A stretch of DNA of 64,000 nucleotides from Raphanus sativus (Eukaryota > Streptophyta > Magnoliopsida > Brassicales > Brassicaceae), in the NCBI RefSeq assembly GCF_000801105.2, contig NC_079514.1, positions 14,176,293 to 14,240,292 of the forward strand, written 5' to 3'. The notes under the pieces are model-generated. The model saw only the letters and a program-made list of their open reading frames with translations, was not told where the DNA came from and did not search any database. Shown in pieces: positions 36,810 to 47,953 of the stretch. The stretch's first letter is position 1. Every line of letters starts with the position of its first letter. A program made the position numbers and the translations under genes.

Positions 36810-37309
36810 TAATTAGAGTTGGACTTCTCTTTATATATTAAACTTTTCTTTGTCTAATATCCAATGTGGAATTTAGACTGCATCTTACAGCTATGGCAGG
36901 AGGTGGTCGGAGAAGAAGAAGATTACATCTAAGTAGGATCTATTCCTACACATGTGGTAAATCAAGTTTCCAAGAAGACCATTCTAACATAGGAGGACCC
37001 GGTTTCTCTCGTGTCGTCTACTGTAACGAACCGGATTCTCCGGCCGCTGAACGCCGGAACTACGCCGGAAATTACGTCTGTTCAACTAAATACACCGCCG
37101 CTTCTTTCTTCCCAAAATCTCTCTTCGAGCAGTTCCGCCGCGTGGCTAACTTCTACTTCCTCGTCACCGGAATCTTGTCCTTGACTGATCTCTCTCCGTA
37201 CGGATCCATTAGTGCTCTATTACCTCTCGCCCTCGTCATCACTGTCACAATGGTTAAAGACGGTATCGAAGATTGGCACCGGAAACAACAGGTCCGATAA
37301 AAAGTTTAA

Positions 37310-37460
37310 ATATTTCTTTTTTTGAGCAACTAGTTTAAATCTTTCATCTTTATTTTTATTTTTTATTTTTTTGTAAACTATCTTTCATCATTTTATTTTT
37401 TTTGTAAACTATCTTTCATCTTTATTTTTTTTGTAAACTATCTTTCATCTTTATTTTACA
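37310..37460 (+). repeat. Tandem ~31-bp repeats in ALA10 intron 1
   Basis: The unit ttttgtaaactatctttcatctttatt occurs about three times with small length changes of its T-run. It lies wholly inside the intron between 37292 and 37502. Each unit contains a T-run followed by gtaa, so stepwise duplication by the tail-only mechanism seen elsewhere is conceivable, but slippage is simpler. Confidence 0.65.
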
Positions 37461-38402
37461 TGGAGGTTTTATAAAGTTTCGATTTTTTATTTATTTTTTC
37501 AGGATATTGAAGTGAATAACAGAAAAGTGAAAGTTCACGACGGAGATGGAATATTCCGGCGAGATGAGTGGAGGAATATACGAGTAGGCGACGTGGTGAG
37601 AGTGGAGAAAGACGAGTTTTTTCCGGCGGATCTTTTGCTTCTGTCGTCGAGCTACGAGGACTCGATTTGCTACGTAGAGACGATGAATCTTGACGGAGAG
37701 ACGAACCTGAAAGTGAAACAGGGGCTTGATGCGACTTCTTCGCTGTTGAATGAAGATTCTGATTTTAAAGAGTTCAGAGGCGTTGTTAGATGTGAAGATC
37801 CGAATGTGAATCTTTATATGTTTGTTGGGAGTTTGGAGCTTGGAGATGAGAGGTTTCCTTTGTCTATTCAGCAGATTCTTCTTAGAGATTCGAAGCTTCG
37901 TAACACGGAGTACGTGTACGGAGCTGTCGTTTTCACCGGACACGATATACAAAGGTACACAGTTTCATCGGATCTTGTTCTGCTCTGTTTTTTTCTTTTC
38001 TTCGCTAAAACAAAGGCTCTTTAATACTACCTGAAATTTATGTTTAAAGTTTTTCATACATATTAACAAAATTAAATAAGTATGAAATTTTATCAATATT
38101 TTGTTTTAAGAATTTAAAATTAGTTATTTTCTAATAAATTATAGTATAACTCATATTTTAATGCGTTGATTTTTGATGTAAAATGCATTAACTAAAAGTG
38201 TAAAAAAATCAAAGAAAAAAATCTAAAACATCATGGATCTTTTATATAATTTTACACAATTTCCGCTATTCTGCAATGCCATAAAAATCATAATCGTAAA
38301 TAAAATTATTTAGTGAAAAAAAATTATACAACAAATATTTTTGTTAAAAATAAAAGATTCGCAATCCCAAAAATACATTCCACCATGACGTATTTACCAA
38401 TG

Positions 38403-38599
38403 TGAACCGAAATCTGGAACCCAAAATCCGAACCGACCCCGAACCGAAAAATCCGACCCGTTATCTGACCCGAAATGTAAAAATACCCGAACGGATCTTG
38501 TATAGTGGTATAAAAAATATCCGAACCCGAAGTGTTATTAACCGAACCCGAACGGATAATCCGAAAAACCCGAAACTATTAATTAATATAAATATTTTG

Positions 38600-38648
<49 letters not shown>

Positions 38649-39172
38649 AGTATTTTAGTTTTAAAATTTAATATTCGTGGTAATATGATATATAATAATA
38701 AATATTAACAATATTAAAAATGTTTTAAGTACACAATTAGTTATAAATAAGTAATTTTTAATTTGTTCACTGGAATAATAAGTCTACTCTCTATAATATA
38801 ATGTATATTGTTTACAAATAATGTTTGTTTTCATGCTTGATTTAACATTTTATTGTTATTATAGCAATTTTATGTGTGATAGATTAATTTTTATTAATTT
38901 AGTTGTTTTTCTTTATGTTTTTCTTTAAGTTTTTGTTTTTTATTTTGGTTATATCCGAACCGAACCGATATAACCCGAATCTAAATGATATATGGTTATT
39001 TTATGGGTTTTAGGACGCAATATATTTTTTAACCGAACCCGAAGTGTTATTATCCGAACCCGATTCGTACTAATGAAATTTTACTATGGAACCTAAGAAC
39101 GTAAACCCGAAAAACCCGAAAATCCGGAAAACCCGATCCGGACACCAACGGATACCCGAACGCCCAGGCCTA
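38403..39172 (+). mobile_element. 'aacccgaac' MITE copy in ALA10 intron 2
   Basis: A cccgaaccgaa-rich segment ends in gatacccgaacgcccaggccta, the right end of the MULE-type MITE family. The left terminus is missing. The DNA on both sides repeats ccaccNtgacgtatttacc (about 38381-38399 and 39177-39198), so the locus was rearranged. A (TA)n microsatellite of about 40 bp lies at about 38600-38640. Confidence 0.6.
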
Positions 39173-40136
39173 AGTCCACCGTCGTGACGTATTTACCTTT
39201 CCATTTCATTCAAGTTCAACAATGTTTAGCTAAAGTAATACAAAATATACCCAAGTAACTTTTTAGATTACAAAAATCTTTATTTTGATGAATTAAAAAA
39301 CAGGTGATACAAAACTCAACTGATCCACCATCAAAAAGAAGCAGGATCGAGAGAAAAATGGACAAGATCATCTACTTAATGTTCGGTCTCGTATTTCTAA
39401 TGTCCTTCATCGGATCAATCATCTTCGGAGTCGAAACAAGACAAGATAAACTCACGAACGGAAGAACAGAGAGATGGTACTTGAAGCCAGACGATGCCAC
39501 GATCTTCTTTGATCCAGAAAGAGCTCCAATGGCTGCAGTCTACCACTTCTTCACCGCCGTAATGCTCTACGGTTACTTCATACCAATATCGCTTTACGTC
39601 TCCATCGAGCTCGTTAAAGTTCTTCAGAGCGTTTTCATCAACAGAGACATTCACATGTACTACGAAGAAACAGATAAACCCGCGCAGGCACGGACTTCGA
39701 ACTTAAACGAAGAGCTCGGTATGGTCCACACGATCCTATCCGATAAAACAGGGACTTTAACGTGCAACTCGATGGAGTTTATCAAGTGTTCTATCGCGGG
39801 TACGGCTTATGGACGTGGGATAACGGAGGTGGAGAGAGCTATGGCTGTGAGAAGTGGCGGTTCGCCTTTGGATGATGAGGATTTAGATGTTGTTGTTGTG
39901 GACAGGTCTGGTCCTAAGGTTAAAGGGTTTAACTTTGAGGATGAAAGGGTTATGAATGGGAGCTGGGTGAAGCAGCCTCAAGCTGCCGTGTTGCAGAAGT
40001 TTTTTAGATTACTTGCCGTGTGTCACACGGCGATACCTGAAACTGATGAAGAGACAGGGAATGTCTCTTATGAAGCTGAGTCTCCTGATGAAGCTTCATT
40101 TGTTGTTGCGGCACGAGAGCTTGGCTTTGAGTTCTT

Positions 40137-40402
40137 TGTTGACTTAAGCTTAAAGAATAAGAAAGCTTAGTGAACAAGTATCTTGACCTAATCCTAATAT
40201 GTTGAGGTTTTGGTTTTTTGTAATATCAAATAGGATTAGGAAAATAGAAATCTCTATATAAGAGAATGTTGTGATGATGTTTGATGATACGAGTTTGTGA
40301 TTGAAGCTTTTGATATTGTACTTAAGCTTGATTGATTGAATAATAAGAGAAGGACTTCTTGTTAAGTGTGTGTTTGAGTTCTTGATAGCTTGTGATTCTA
40401 TA
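40137..40402 (+). repeat. 5' LTR of the Copia element
   Basis: 266 bp. It contains ctctatataagag (about 40252-40264), a good TATA box for the element's own transcript. The truncated ALA10 frame runs into it and meets a stop at 40168-40170. Confidence 0.9.
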
Positions 40403-40460
40403 TTTGGTATCAGAGCCATACAAAGAATTCTTGCAGACCTAATACAAGACATCCACGACC

Positions 40461-43400
40461 ATGGTAGATATTAAAGATGATCCTGTTACGACGAAAGAAG
40501 GTGGTCCTCCCTCTGTGAAGTTTCCGATGTTAACTGCTTCAAATTATACCGTGTGGAGTATGAAGATGAAGATAGCACTGAAGGTGAGCGAGGTATGGGA
40601 GGTGATCGATCCTGGAAACAAGGATGAGAAGAAAAATAATATGGCAATAGCCTACTTGTTCCAATCGGTACCAGAAGCTTTGGTTCTGCAGATAGGAAAC
40701 TTGGATACAGCTAAAGGTGTGTGGGACGCAATAAAAGCTCGAAATCTTGGAGCAGAGAGGGTACGAGAAGCAAGACTGCAAACATTGATGGCAGAGTTCG
40801 ATAAAACCAAGATGAAGGACGGAGACACCATAGACGTATTTGTTGGAAAGCTATCTGAAATCACTTCTAAGGCAGCTGCACTAGGAGAAATAATAGACGA
40901 GCCTAAGTTGGTGAAGAAATTTTTGAAAAGCTTACCTAGAAAAAGGTATATCCAAATCGTTGCCTCTATTGAACAGATGCTTGACTTGAAAAACACAAGC
41001 TTTGAAGATATTGTTGGTCGGCTTAAGGTTTATGAAGAAAGAATCTCAGAGGAGGAAGAAGATGATGCAGGTGATGATCAGACAAAACTAATGTATGCTG
41101 ACTCAGAGAACTATGGAGGATACGGAAAAGGCAGAGGTCGTGGTGGTCGTACACCATGGAGAGGAAGAGGTCGTGGCCGTCAAGGTTCTTTCCAAAGTCA
41201 GAGAGAAGCCTATAAGCTTCGATCTAATGGAGATCTTTCCCACATTACCTGTTTCCGATGTGAAAAACAGGGTCATTATGCATCTGATTGTCCAGATAAA
41301 CACCTTAAGCTCCAAGAGACTGTTGAGAAGAATGATGATGACACTCATGAGGCTGACAAATTAATGATGAACGAAGTGATTTATCTCAATGAGAACAGAG
41401 TCAATCCTACCGTGTTTGAAGCTGATATGGACACAATAAACGTATGGTATCTCGACAATGGAGCAAGTAACCATATGAGTGGAAACCGACTGTTCTTTCA
41501 AGAGATTGATGAAACTATTATAGGCAAGGTAAGGTTTGGGGATGACTCACGTATTGATATAAAAGGAAGAGGCTCAGTTCGGTTTACGTTTGAGAATGGC
41601 AAGAAGAAAGTCCTGGATAATGTCTACTTCATTCCAGGGTTAAAGAGCAATATAGTAAGCTTAGGACAAGCTACTGAGGTTGGATGTGAAGTCCGTTTGA
41701 AAGGTGATACACTGATGATGTACGATCGATCAGGAGCACTAATGGTAAGCACAAAACGTTCGAAGAACAGACTATATAAGGTTACTTTGCAAACTGATGA
41801 GATTCAGTGTTTGCAAGTTTCTTCAATGAATGAATCATCTATATGGCATGCCCGTCTAGGTCACATCAACACCGAGAAACTCAGGATGATGGTCGAGAAA
41901 GACCTAGTCATTGGCGTACCTAAGATCACATCTAAAGAAGAAACCTGCATATCTTGTTTACTTGGAAAACAAACAAGGAGACCATTCCCACAAGCAACCT
42001 TATATCGAGCATCTGAGCCACTTGAGTTAATTCATGGAGATTTATGTGGACCTATCTCACCATCAACAACAGCACAGAAGCGTTACGTCTTTGTACTCAT
42101 TGATGATCATACAAGATATATGTGGACAATCTTGTTGAATGTGAAGAGTGAGGCGTTTGAAAAATTCAAACAATTCAAGAAGATGGTAGAGCAGGAAGTA
42201 CAGAGTAAGATCAAAACCTTTAGGACAGATCGAGGAGGAGAGTTCTTATCTAATGATTTTACAGCGTACTGTGAGGAAAATGGAATCAAACGACATCTAA
42301 CGGCGCCTTATTGCCCGCAGCAGAATGGAGTTGTAGAACGCCGTAACAGGACTCTCTTAGAGATGACAAGAAGTATGTTAAAACATATGCACTTACCTAA
42401 TATACTCTGGGGTGAGGCAGTGAGACATTCTACATATCTAATCAACCGAGTGGCGACTCGGTCACTGGAAGGAAAGACACCATACGAAGCTCTAAAGTCT
42501 AAAAAACCAAGTCTCACTCATCTGCGTGTTTTTGGCTGCGTATGTTATGCGAGGACAACTAATGCAGGAAGAAAGAAACTTGATGATAGAACAAGAATAC
42601 TTGTGCATCTAGGAACAGAACCAGGGTCTAAAGCATATCGTCTCTTTGATCCATCAACTAAGCGTATTGTTGTCTCCCGAGATGTTATATTTGATGAAAC
42701 AAAGAAGTGGGATTGGAGTGAAAAAGAGAAAACAGAGCATGACGAGAAACTAGTTGTCCAAGTAAAAAGAATAAAAGATGATACTAAAGAAATTATCAAC
42801 CTTGATGATGAAGAAGAAGATGAAACTATTGATGAGGATAACGAAGAAGAAGAAGAAGGTAATGAAGAGAATAATGAAGTACAAGCACCATTGAGAAGAT
42901 CACAGAGAGTAACCACTACTCCCGCCTATCTTGATGACTATATTACTTTGGCTGAAGTTGAATGTGAGCGTTTGCTGATGGTGATAAATGATGAACCATG
43001 GAGTTTCGATGAAGCAAAGGAGTTGGAAGTGTGGGTTGATGCGTGTAGGGACGAGATTTTCTCTATCGAAAAGAACGATACTTGGGAACTAGTGGAGCTT
43101 CCAGTGGGAGTAAAGCCTATAGGGCTTAAATGGGTGTTTAAAATAAAGAGAAACGCAGACGGAAGCATCAGTAAGTTTAAGGCTAGGCTAGTGGCAAAGG
43201 GTTATGTTCAGAGGCACGGCATAGACTATGATGAAGTCTTTGCTCCAGTGGCTCGGATCGAGACTATTCGAATGATCATTGCTTTATCAGCTGAGAAAGG
43301 ATGGGAAATCCATCATCTTGACGTGAAGACCGCGTTTCTCAATGGAGAGTTGAAAGAAGAAGTTTATGTAGAGCAACCGGAGGGGTTCGTTGTGCGTGGA

Positions 43401-44582
43401 CAAGAACATAAGGTCTATAGACTTAAGAAAGCCTTGTACGGTTTAAAACAGGCTCCTCGAGCTTGGAACATTAAGCTGAATCAGATATTGCGTGGGCTTC
43501 AGTTTCAGAGATGTACTAAGGAGCCATCTTTATACCGGAAGGAGATGAATGGAGAGTTACTTGTAGTAGTTGTGTACGTTGATGATTTACTTGTCACAGG
43601 CTCCTCCGTTAAGTCAATTTTAAACTTCAAAACAGAGATGGCTAAGAAGTTTGATATGAGTGATCTTGGTCTCTTGACTTACTATCTAGGGATCGAGGTG
43701 CATCAAAGTAACAACGGAATCATCCTGAAACAAGATAGATATGCGCAGAAAATTTTAGAAGAAACTGGAATGGATGCTTGTAATCCTACTCATGTACCAA
43801 TGGAGATGAATGCCAAGTTTTCAAGGGCTCTCACTGAAGAAAGAATCGATGAAAAGGAGTATCGAAGGACCATTGGTTGTCTCAGATATCTTCTACATAC
43901 ACGCCCTGATTTATCTTTCTCAGTTGGAGTTCTAAGTCGATATATGCAGGAACCAAGGGTCTCACACGGCGCTGCACTAAAGATGATACTACGGTATCTA
44001 AAAGGAACGAGTACTCTTGGGCTACGGTTTGAACGAAACAGAGGATTAAAGCTAGAAGGTTTTAGTGACAGCTCACATAACGTGGACAATGACGATGGAA
44101 AAAGCACAACGGGTCATGTGTTTTATCTTGGTAACAGTCCCATAACCTGGTGCTCAACTAAGCAAGAGATAGTGGCTTTGTCTAGCTGTGAAGCTGAGTT
44201 CATGGCAGCTACAGAGGCTGCAAAACAGGCCATTTGGCTGCAGGAATTGTTAAGTGAAGTTGTGGGAGAAGCCACCAAGCGTGTGGTTATTAGAGTTGAT
44301 AATAAGTCTGCGATTGCGTTAACTAAAAACCCTGTGTTTCATGGTCGGAGTAAACATATACACAGGAGGTTTCATTTTATTCGAGAGTGCGTGGAGAACG
44401 AGCAAGTTGGTGTGGAACACATTCCGGGAAGTGAACAAAGAGCTGACATTCTCACCAAATCACTTGGTAGAATAAAGTTCAGAGAGATGAGAAGTCTCAT
44501 TGGAGTTCAAGAAGTTTGTGAAGATGGCTTTAAGCTTAAGGGGGAGAATGTTGACTTAAGCTTAAAGAATAAGAAAGCTTAG
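40461..44582 (+). CDS. Copia Gag-Pol polyprotein, 1,373 aa, intact
   Basis: A single frame from the ATG 44 bases after the primer-binding site. Order is that of Ty1/Copia: Gag (UBN2-type, about 1-250, with an RGRGGR basic stretch), zinc knuckle [14 protein letters not shown] (264-277), protease with [10 protein letters not shown] (active Asp 332; DNGA in place of DS/TGA), integrase zinc finger (HARLGH...CISC), integrase core D527-D590-E626 with the D,D(35)E spacing, an acidic linker (about 775-815), reverse transcriptase (KARLVAKGY...[10 protein letters not shown]...YVDD at 1039-1042), and RNase H ([24 protein letters not shown]). The last codons lie inside the 3' LTR (stop at 44580-44582). 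No stop or frameshift was seen. Confidence 0.95.
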   Translation: MVDIKDDPVTTKEGGPPSVKFPMLTASNYTVWSMKMKIALKVSEVWEVIDPGNKDEKKNNMAIAYLFQSVPEALVLQIGNLDTAKGVWDAIKARNLGAERVREARLQTLMAEFDKTKMKDGDTIDVFVGKLSEITSKAAALGEIIDEPKLVKKFLKSLPRKRYIQIVASIEQMLDLKNTSFEDIVGRLKVYEERISEEEEDDAGDDQTKLMYADSENYGGYGKGRGRGGRTPWRGRGRGRQGSFQSQREAYKLRSNGDLSHITCFRCEKQGHYASDCPDKHLKLQETVEKNDDDTHEADKLMMNEVIYLNENRVNPTVFEADMDTINVWYLDNGASNHMSGNRLFFQEIDETIIGKVRFGDDSRIDIKGRGSVRFTFENGKKKVLDNVYFIPGLKSNIVSLGQATEVGCEVRLKGDTLMMYDRSGALMVSTKRSKNRLYKVTLQTDEIQCLQVSSMNESSIWHARLGHINTEKLRMMVEKDLVIGVPKITSKEETCISCLLGKQTRRPFPQATLYRASEPLELIHGDLCGPISPSTTAQKRYVFVLIDDHTRYMWTILLNVKSEAFEKFKQFKKMVEQEVQSKIKTFRTDRGGEFLSNDFTAYCEENGIKRHLTAPYCPQQNGVVERRNRTLLEMTRSMLKHMHLPNILWGEAVRHSTYLINRVATRSLEGKTPYEALKSKKPSLTHLRVFGCVCYARTTNAGRKKLDDRTRILVHLGTEPGSKAYRLFDPSTKRIVVSRDVIFDETKKWDWSEKEKTEHDEKLVVQVKRIKDDTKEIINLDDEEEDETIDEDNEEEEEGNEENNEVQAPLRRSQRVTTTPAYLDDYITLAEVECERLLMVINDEPWSFDEAKELEVWVDACRDEIFSIEKNDTWELVELPVGVKPIGLKWVFKIKRNADGSISKFKARLVAKGYVQRHGIDYDEVFAPVARIETIRMIIALSAEKGWEIHHLDVKTAFLNGELKEEVYVEQPEGFVVRGQEHKVYRLKKALYGLKQAPRAWNIKLNQILRGLQFQRCTKEPSLYRKEMNGELLVVVVYVDDLLVTGSSVKSILNFKTEMAKKFDMSDLGLLTYYLGIEVHQSNNGIILKQDRYAQKILEETGMDACNPTHVPMEMNAKFSRALTEERIDEKEYRRTIGCLRYLLHTRPDLSFSVGVLSRYMQEPRVSHGAALKMILRYLKGTSTLGLRFERNRGLKLEGFSDSSHNVDNDDGKSTTGHVFYLGNSPITWCSTKQEIVALSSCEAEFMAATEAAKQAIWLQELLSEVVGEATKRVVIRVDNKSAIALTKNPVFHGRSKHIHRRFHFIRECVENEQVGVEHIPGSEQRADILTKSLGRIKFREMRSLIGVQEVCEDGFKLKGENVDLSLKNKKA

Positions 44583-44814
44583 TGAACAAGTATCTTGACC
44601 TAATCCTAATATGTTGAGGTTTTGGTTTTTTGTAATATCAAATAGGATTAGGAAAATAGAAATCTCTATATAAGAGAATGTTGTGATGATGTTTGATGAT
44701 ACGAGTTTGTGATTGAAGCTTTTGATATTGTACTTAAGCTTGATTGATTGAATAATAAGAGAAGGACTTCTTGTTAAGTGTGTGTTTGAGTTCTTGATAG
44801 CTTGTGATTCTATA
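44549..44814 (+). repeat. 3' LTR of the Copia element
   Basis: Base-for-base the same as the 5' LTR by eye. It contains the polyprotein stop codon. The host exon resumes after the TSD at 44820 with taaccggtcgc (Asn-Arg in frame with Phe-Phe before the insertion). Confidence 0.9.
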
Positions 44815-44819
44815 TTCTT

Positions 44820-47417
44820 TAACCGGTCGCAGAATGGGATCTCCTTTAGGGAATTGGATCTTGTAACAGGGAAAAATGTTGAAAGGTTCATCTTTTTTTC
44901 TTATCGATCTTAGGCAGGACCGAATCTGAGATTTAAGATGTTATAAACATTTTAGGTTAATTTTAATTTTATTTATTAAAAAAATCGTCAATTTGGGGAA
45001 AAGCTAATGTTTTATCCGCTTATGCCATGATCTTAGGTCATTTATGTGATTCCTTGAGCTGAAAGCTTCATATGTTCTTGCAGGGTTTACAAGTTACTAA
45101 ACGTTCTTGAATTCAATAGTTCGAGGAAGAGAATGTCAGTGATTGTAAGAGATGATGATGGGAGGCTCTTGTTGTTGTCTAAAGGAGCTGACAAGTAAGC
45201 GATTTGAGACACTAGACACATTCTTTTTGTGATTAAAGATATTAACTTGATGTTTTTTTGTACTCTTTTTAGTGTAATGTTCGAAAGACTTGCGAAGAAT
45301 GGTCGTCAATTTGAGGCCAAAACCCAAGAACATGTAAACCAATATGCAGATGCAGGTCTAAGGACTTTGATACTAGCATACCGTGAGGTTGATGAAAACG
45401 AGTACATAGAGTTCAACAAGGGCTTCAATGAAGCTAAGAGTTCGGTAAGCGAGGATCGAGAAGCTTTGATAGACGAAATCACAGATAAGATGGAACGTGA
45501 TCTCATTCTCCTTGGTGCTACAGCGGTTGAGGACAAACTTCAGAACGGGGTATGACTTTAACTAAAGACTATATAAAAGTTACAAAAGTTTTGACAGATT
45601 AGGGTTTTTGGAACTAACATTTTTTTTTGGATTGATGTGTGTTTAGGTTCCTGAATGTATAGACAAACTTGCTCAAGCTGGAATCAAGATTTGGGTTTTA
45701 ACTGGAGACAAGATGGAGACAGCTATCAATATTGGGTATTGCATGATGTTCTTGTTCTTGTTTTTTTTGTGTGTTCTTGGTTACTGACGTGAGAATATTT
45801 TCTTGTGCAGATTTGCTTCTAGCTTACTAAGACAAGAGATGAAACAGATCATCATCAATCTTGAGACACCACATATCAAGTCCCTGGAGAAATCTGGAGT
45901 CAAAGACGAGATTGAATTGGGATCTAGAGAAAGCGTTGTGAAACAAATAGAAGAAGGAAGGGCTTTACTGGATGCATCAGGCGCAAGCTCTGAAGCGTTT
46001 GCACTAATTATAGACGGGAAGTCGCTAACCTACGCCCTCGAGGATGAAATCAAGAAAACGTTTCTTGATCTTGCCACTGGTTGCGCCTCTGTTATTTGCT
46101 GCAGATCTTCTCCTAAACAAAAAGCATTGTTACAATCGTTTACATTTTCATTGTAAAATATTAAATTTCATTCTGACAGAATATGTTTTTTCTTTTTATG
46201 TTTCTTAGGTTACAAGACTGGTTAAGTCCGGAACAGGAAAAACAACCTTAGCGATTGGTGATGGAGCAAATGATGTAGGAATGCTTCAAGAAGCTGACAT
46301 TGGTGTAGGAATAAGCGGCGTTGAAGGAATGCAAGCAGTGATGTCTAGCGATATCGCCATTGCTCAATTCAGATATTTAGAGCGGTTATTGCTAGTTCAT
46401 GGCCATTGGTGTTACAGCAGAATCTCATCCATGGTAAAAATGTTTTTCTTGGAAACATCTCCAATTTCTTCAATCTATCTCCTACAGTTTTTTTTTTTTG
46501 TTTTTCTCTTGCAGATATGTTACTTCTTCTACAAGAATATCACTTTCGGTGTCACGATATTCTTATATGAAGCTTATACTTCCTTCTCTGCACAACCTGC
46601 CTACAACGACTGGTTCCTCTCTCTTTTCAACGTTTTTTTCTCTTCTCTCCCCGTTATTGCCGTTGGAGTATTTGATCAAGACGTCTCAGCTCGCTTCTGT
46701 TACAAGGTAGGTTTTAGGTTTAGGGCTCAAAGCATTTGATTACTTACCATTGTTTCTTTATGGCAGTTTCCGTTGCTATACCAAGAAGGTGTGCAAAACA
46801 TTCTCTTCAGCTGGAAACGGATCATAGGATGGATGTTCAACGGAGTCATAAGTGCCCTTGCCATTTTCTTCCTATGCAAGGAATCTCTAAAACATCAGCT
46901 ATTCGACCCAAACGGCAAAACCGCAGGCTGGGAAGTCCTGGGAGGAACAATGTACACTTGCATGGTATGGGTAGTCAATCTCCAATTGGCTTTATCAATA
47001 AGTTACTTCACATGGGTCCAACACATTGTGATTTGGGGATCAATTGCTCTTTGGTACATCTTCCTCATGATATATGGAGCTATGTCCCCAAGTTTCTCTA
47101 CCGATGCTTACATGGTCTTCCTCGAAGCCCTAGCTCCTGCTCCTTCGTATTGGCTCACCACTTTATTTGTGATGATATTCTCTTTGATCCCTTACTTCAT
47201 CTACAAGTCAGTGAAAATGAGGTTTTTCCCTGTATACCATCAAATGATTCAGTGGATTCGGTACGAGGGTCACTCTAATGATGCTGAGTTCGTAGAGATG
47301 GTGAGGCAGAGGTCGATTAGACCCACCACTGTCGGATACACGGCGAGAAGAGCTGCTAGTGTACGGAGAGAAGATAGGTTTTATGATCAAATCCATACAG
47401 ATCTTGTTGCTTTCTGA
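44820..47417 (+). pseudogene. ALA10: C-terminal two-thirds of ALA10, separated by the Copia
   Basis: From the remainder of exon 3 to the stop at 47415-47417. It encodes the nucleotide-binding and P domains ([43 protein letters not shown]) and membrane segments M5-M10, ending in a basic tail ([15 protein letters not shown]). Its splice sites are normal except after 46129, where a single-base change leaves the donor one base early (catt|gttaca), which shifts the frame before VTRLVKSG. The Copia 3' LTR could act as a promoter here. Confidence 0.85.
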
Positions 47418-47687
47418 AGAGTATAGAATTAGTTCTAATGTAAATATATATACATCTCTAGTGTAGAGATTAGCGCTTCTTTTATTGAGATTCCTTGTCA
47501 GAAAAGGCATCTGTAATTATACTTCACACACGGAAATATTTTGTAGATAGTTTTTGTGGATAGTTAATAATCTTTAGCTAGATCTATGACTATTTTTGTC
47601 TGACTATATTTGTAACTATTTGATTAAATATTAAATCAATTTCAAACGAAAATGGTGGAAACTGGAAAGAATGGGAAGCCAATTTCT

Positions 47688-47953
47688 TTTTTCTTTAACG
47701 TCTGAAAATAGGTTTAAACCCAATACAAAGCACAAGAGTTCAGACATCAACCATATCTGTCAAAGCTAACAAAATGTAGTGCATACATGAGTCGTGTAAC
47801 ATGACAAACTAACATCTTAAGGGAAATATCGGTTAGTTTCATGCGCCTCCCTCTGCAGTCTATTGTGTAGCCACTAGCCAAGCAGGACCACCTAGAGCTA
47901 GATAGGATTGGGAACGTCCATCCCGCAGTAGGCTCTTGGCAATGTCTGGCTAT
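47688..47953 (-). mobile_element. SINE-like retroposon with 16-bp TSD
   Basis: 266 bp between perfect copies of tgggaagccaatttct (47672-47687 and 47954-47969). The T-rich left edge (ttttctttaacg) is an imperfect poly(A) tail on the minus strand, so the unit is a retroposed short element. I do not see convincing A and B boxes, so the parental RNA is unknown. It lies about 270 bp beyond the ALA10 stop. Confidence 0.7.

Larger units (their letters stand above)
31862..36889 (-). mobile_element. TRIM retrotransposon, right LTR carrying three nested elements
   Basis: Left LTR 31862-32066 (205 bp, TG...CA). Internal region 32067-32280. Right LTR 32281-36889, interrupted; its pieces (32281-32369, 35345-35360, 36019-36050, 36813-36889) total about 214 bp. 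Orientation is minus: a primer-binding site complementary to initiator tRNA-Met (ctctgatacca at about 32268-32279) abuts the right LTR and a purine-rich tract (complement of tattctccccctc) abuts the left LTR. The TSD is GCTAT (31857-31861 and 36890-36894). Short LTRs, a tiny interior and no coding capacity define a TRIM. The right TSD overlaps the ALA10 start codon and recreates it. Confidence 0.85.
40137..44814 (+). mobile_element. Full-length Copia LTR retrotransposon inside ALA10 exon 3
   Basis: 4,678 bp with two 266-bp LTRs (40137-40402 and 44549-44814) that I read as identical, and a 5-bp TSD TTCTT (40132-40136, 44815-44819). The LTRs start TGTTGAC and end TCTATA, so the 3' end is TA rather than the usual CA. 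A primer-binding site for initiator tRNA-Met (tggtatcagagcc, 40405-40417) and a polypurine tract (aagggggagaa, 44538-44548) are in place. One uninterrupted polyprotein fills the interior. All parts needed for autonomous transposition appear intact, and zero LTR divergence implies a very recent insertion. Confidence 0.95.
36893..47417 (+). pseudogene. ALA10: ALA10-like phospholipid-transporting P4-ATPase, disrupted
   Basis: Exons: 36893-37291, 37503-37954, 39304-40136 continued at 44820-44885, 45084-45194, 45273-45549, 45647-45735, 45811-46129, 46209-46433, 46515-46706, 46767-47417. The product matches Arabidopsis ALA10 (At3g25610) throughout. Motifs: actuator DGET (about residue 197), PISLYVS in M4, phosphorylation DKTGTLT (Asp about 430), [21 protein letters not shown]4-ATPases flip phospholipids to the cytosolic leaflet and work with an ALIS/Cdc50 subunit. 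Lesions: nested TRIM at the ATG; two extra bases at the end of exon 2 (GHDIQ-frameshift where the family has GHDTKV); Copia in exon 3; donor after KAL displaced by one base at 46129. Without the Copia and the two extra bases the exons total 3,612 bp (1,203 codons plus stop), near the family length, so decay is recent. Confidence 0.9.

Noticed and set aside
36866..36892. Upstream extension of ALA10 (MEFRLHLTA)
   Set aside because: It begins with GTG and is encoded by the TRIM LTR; the conserved start is the ATG at 36893.
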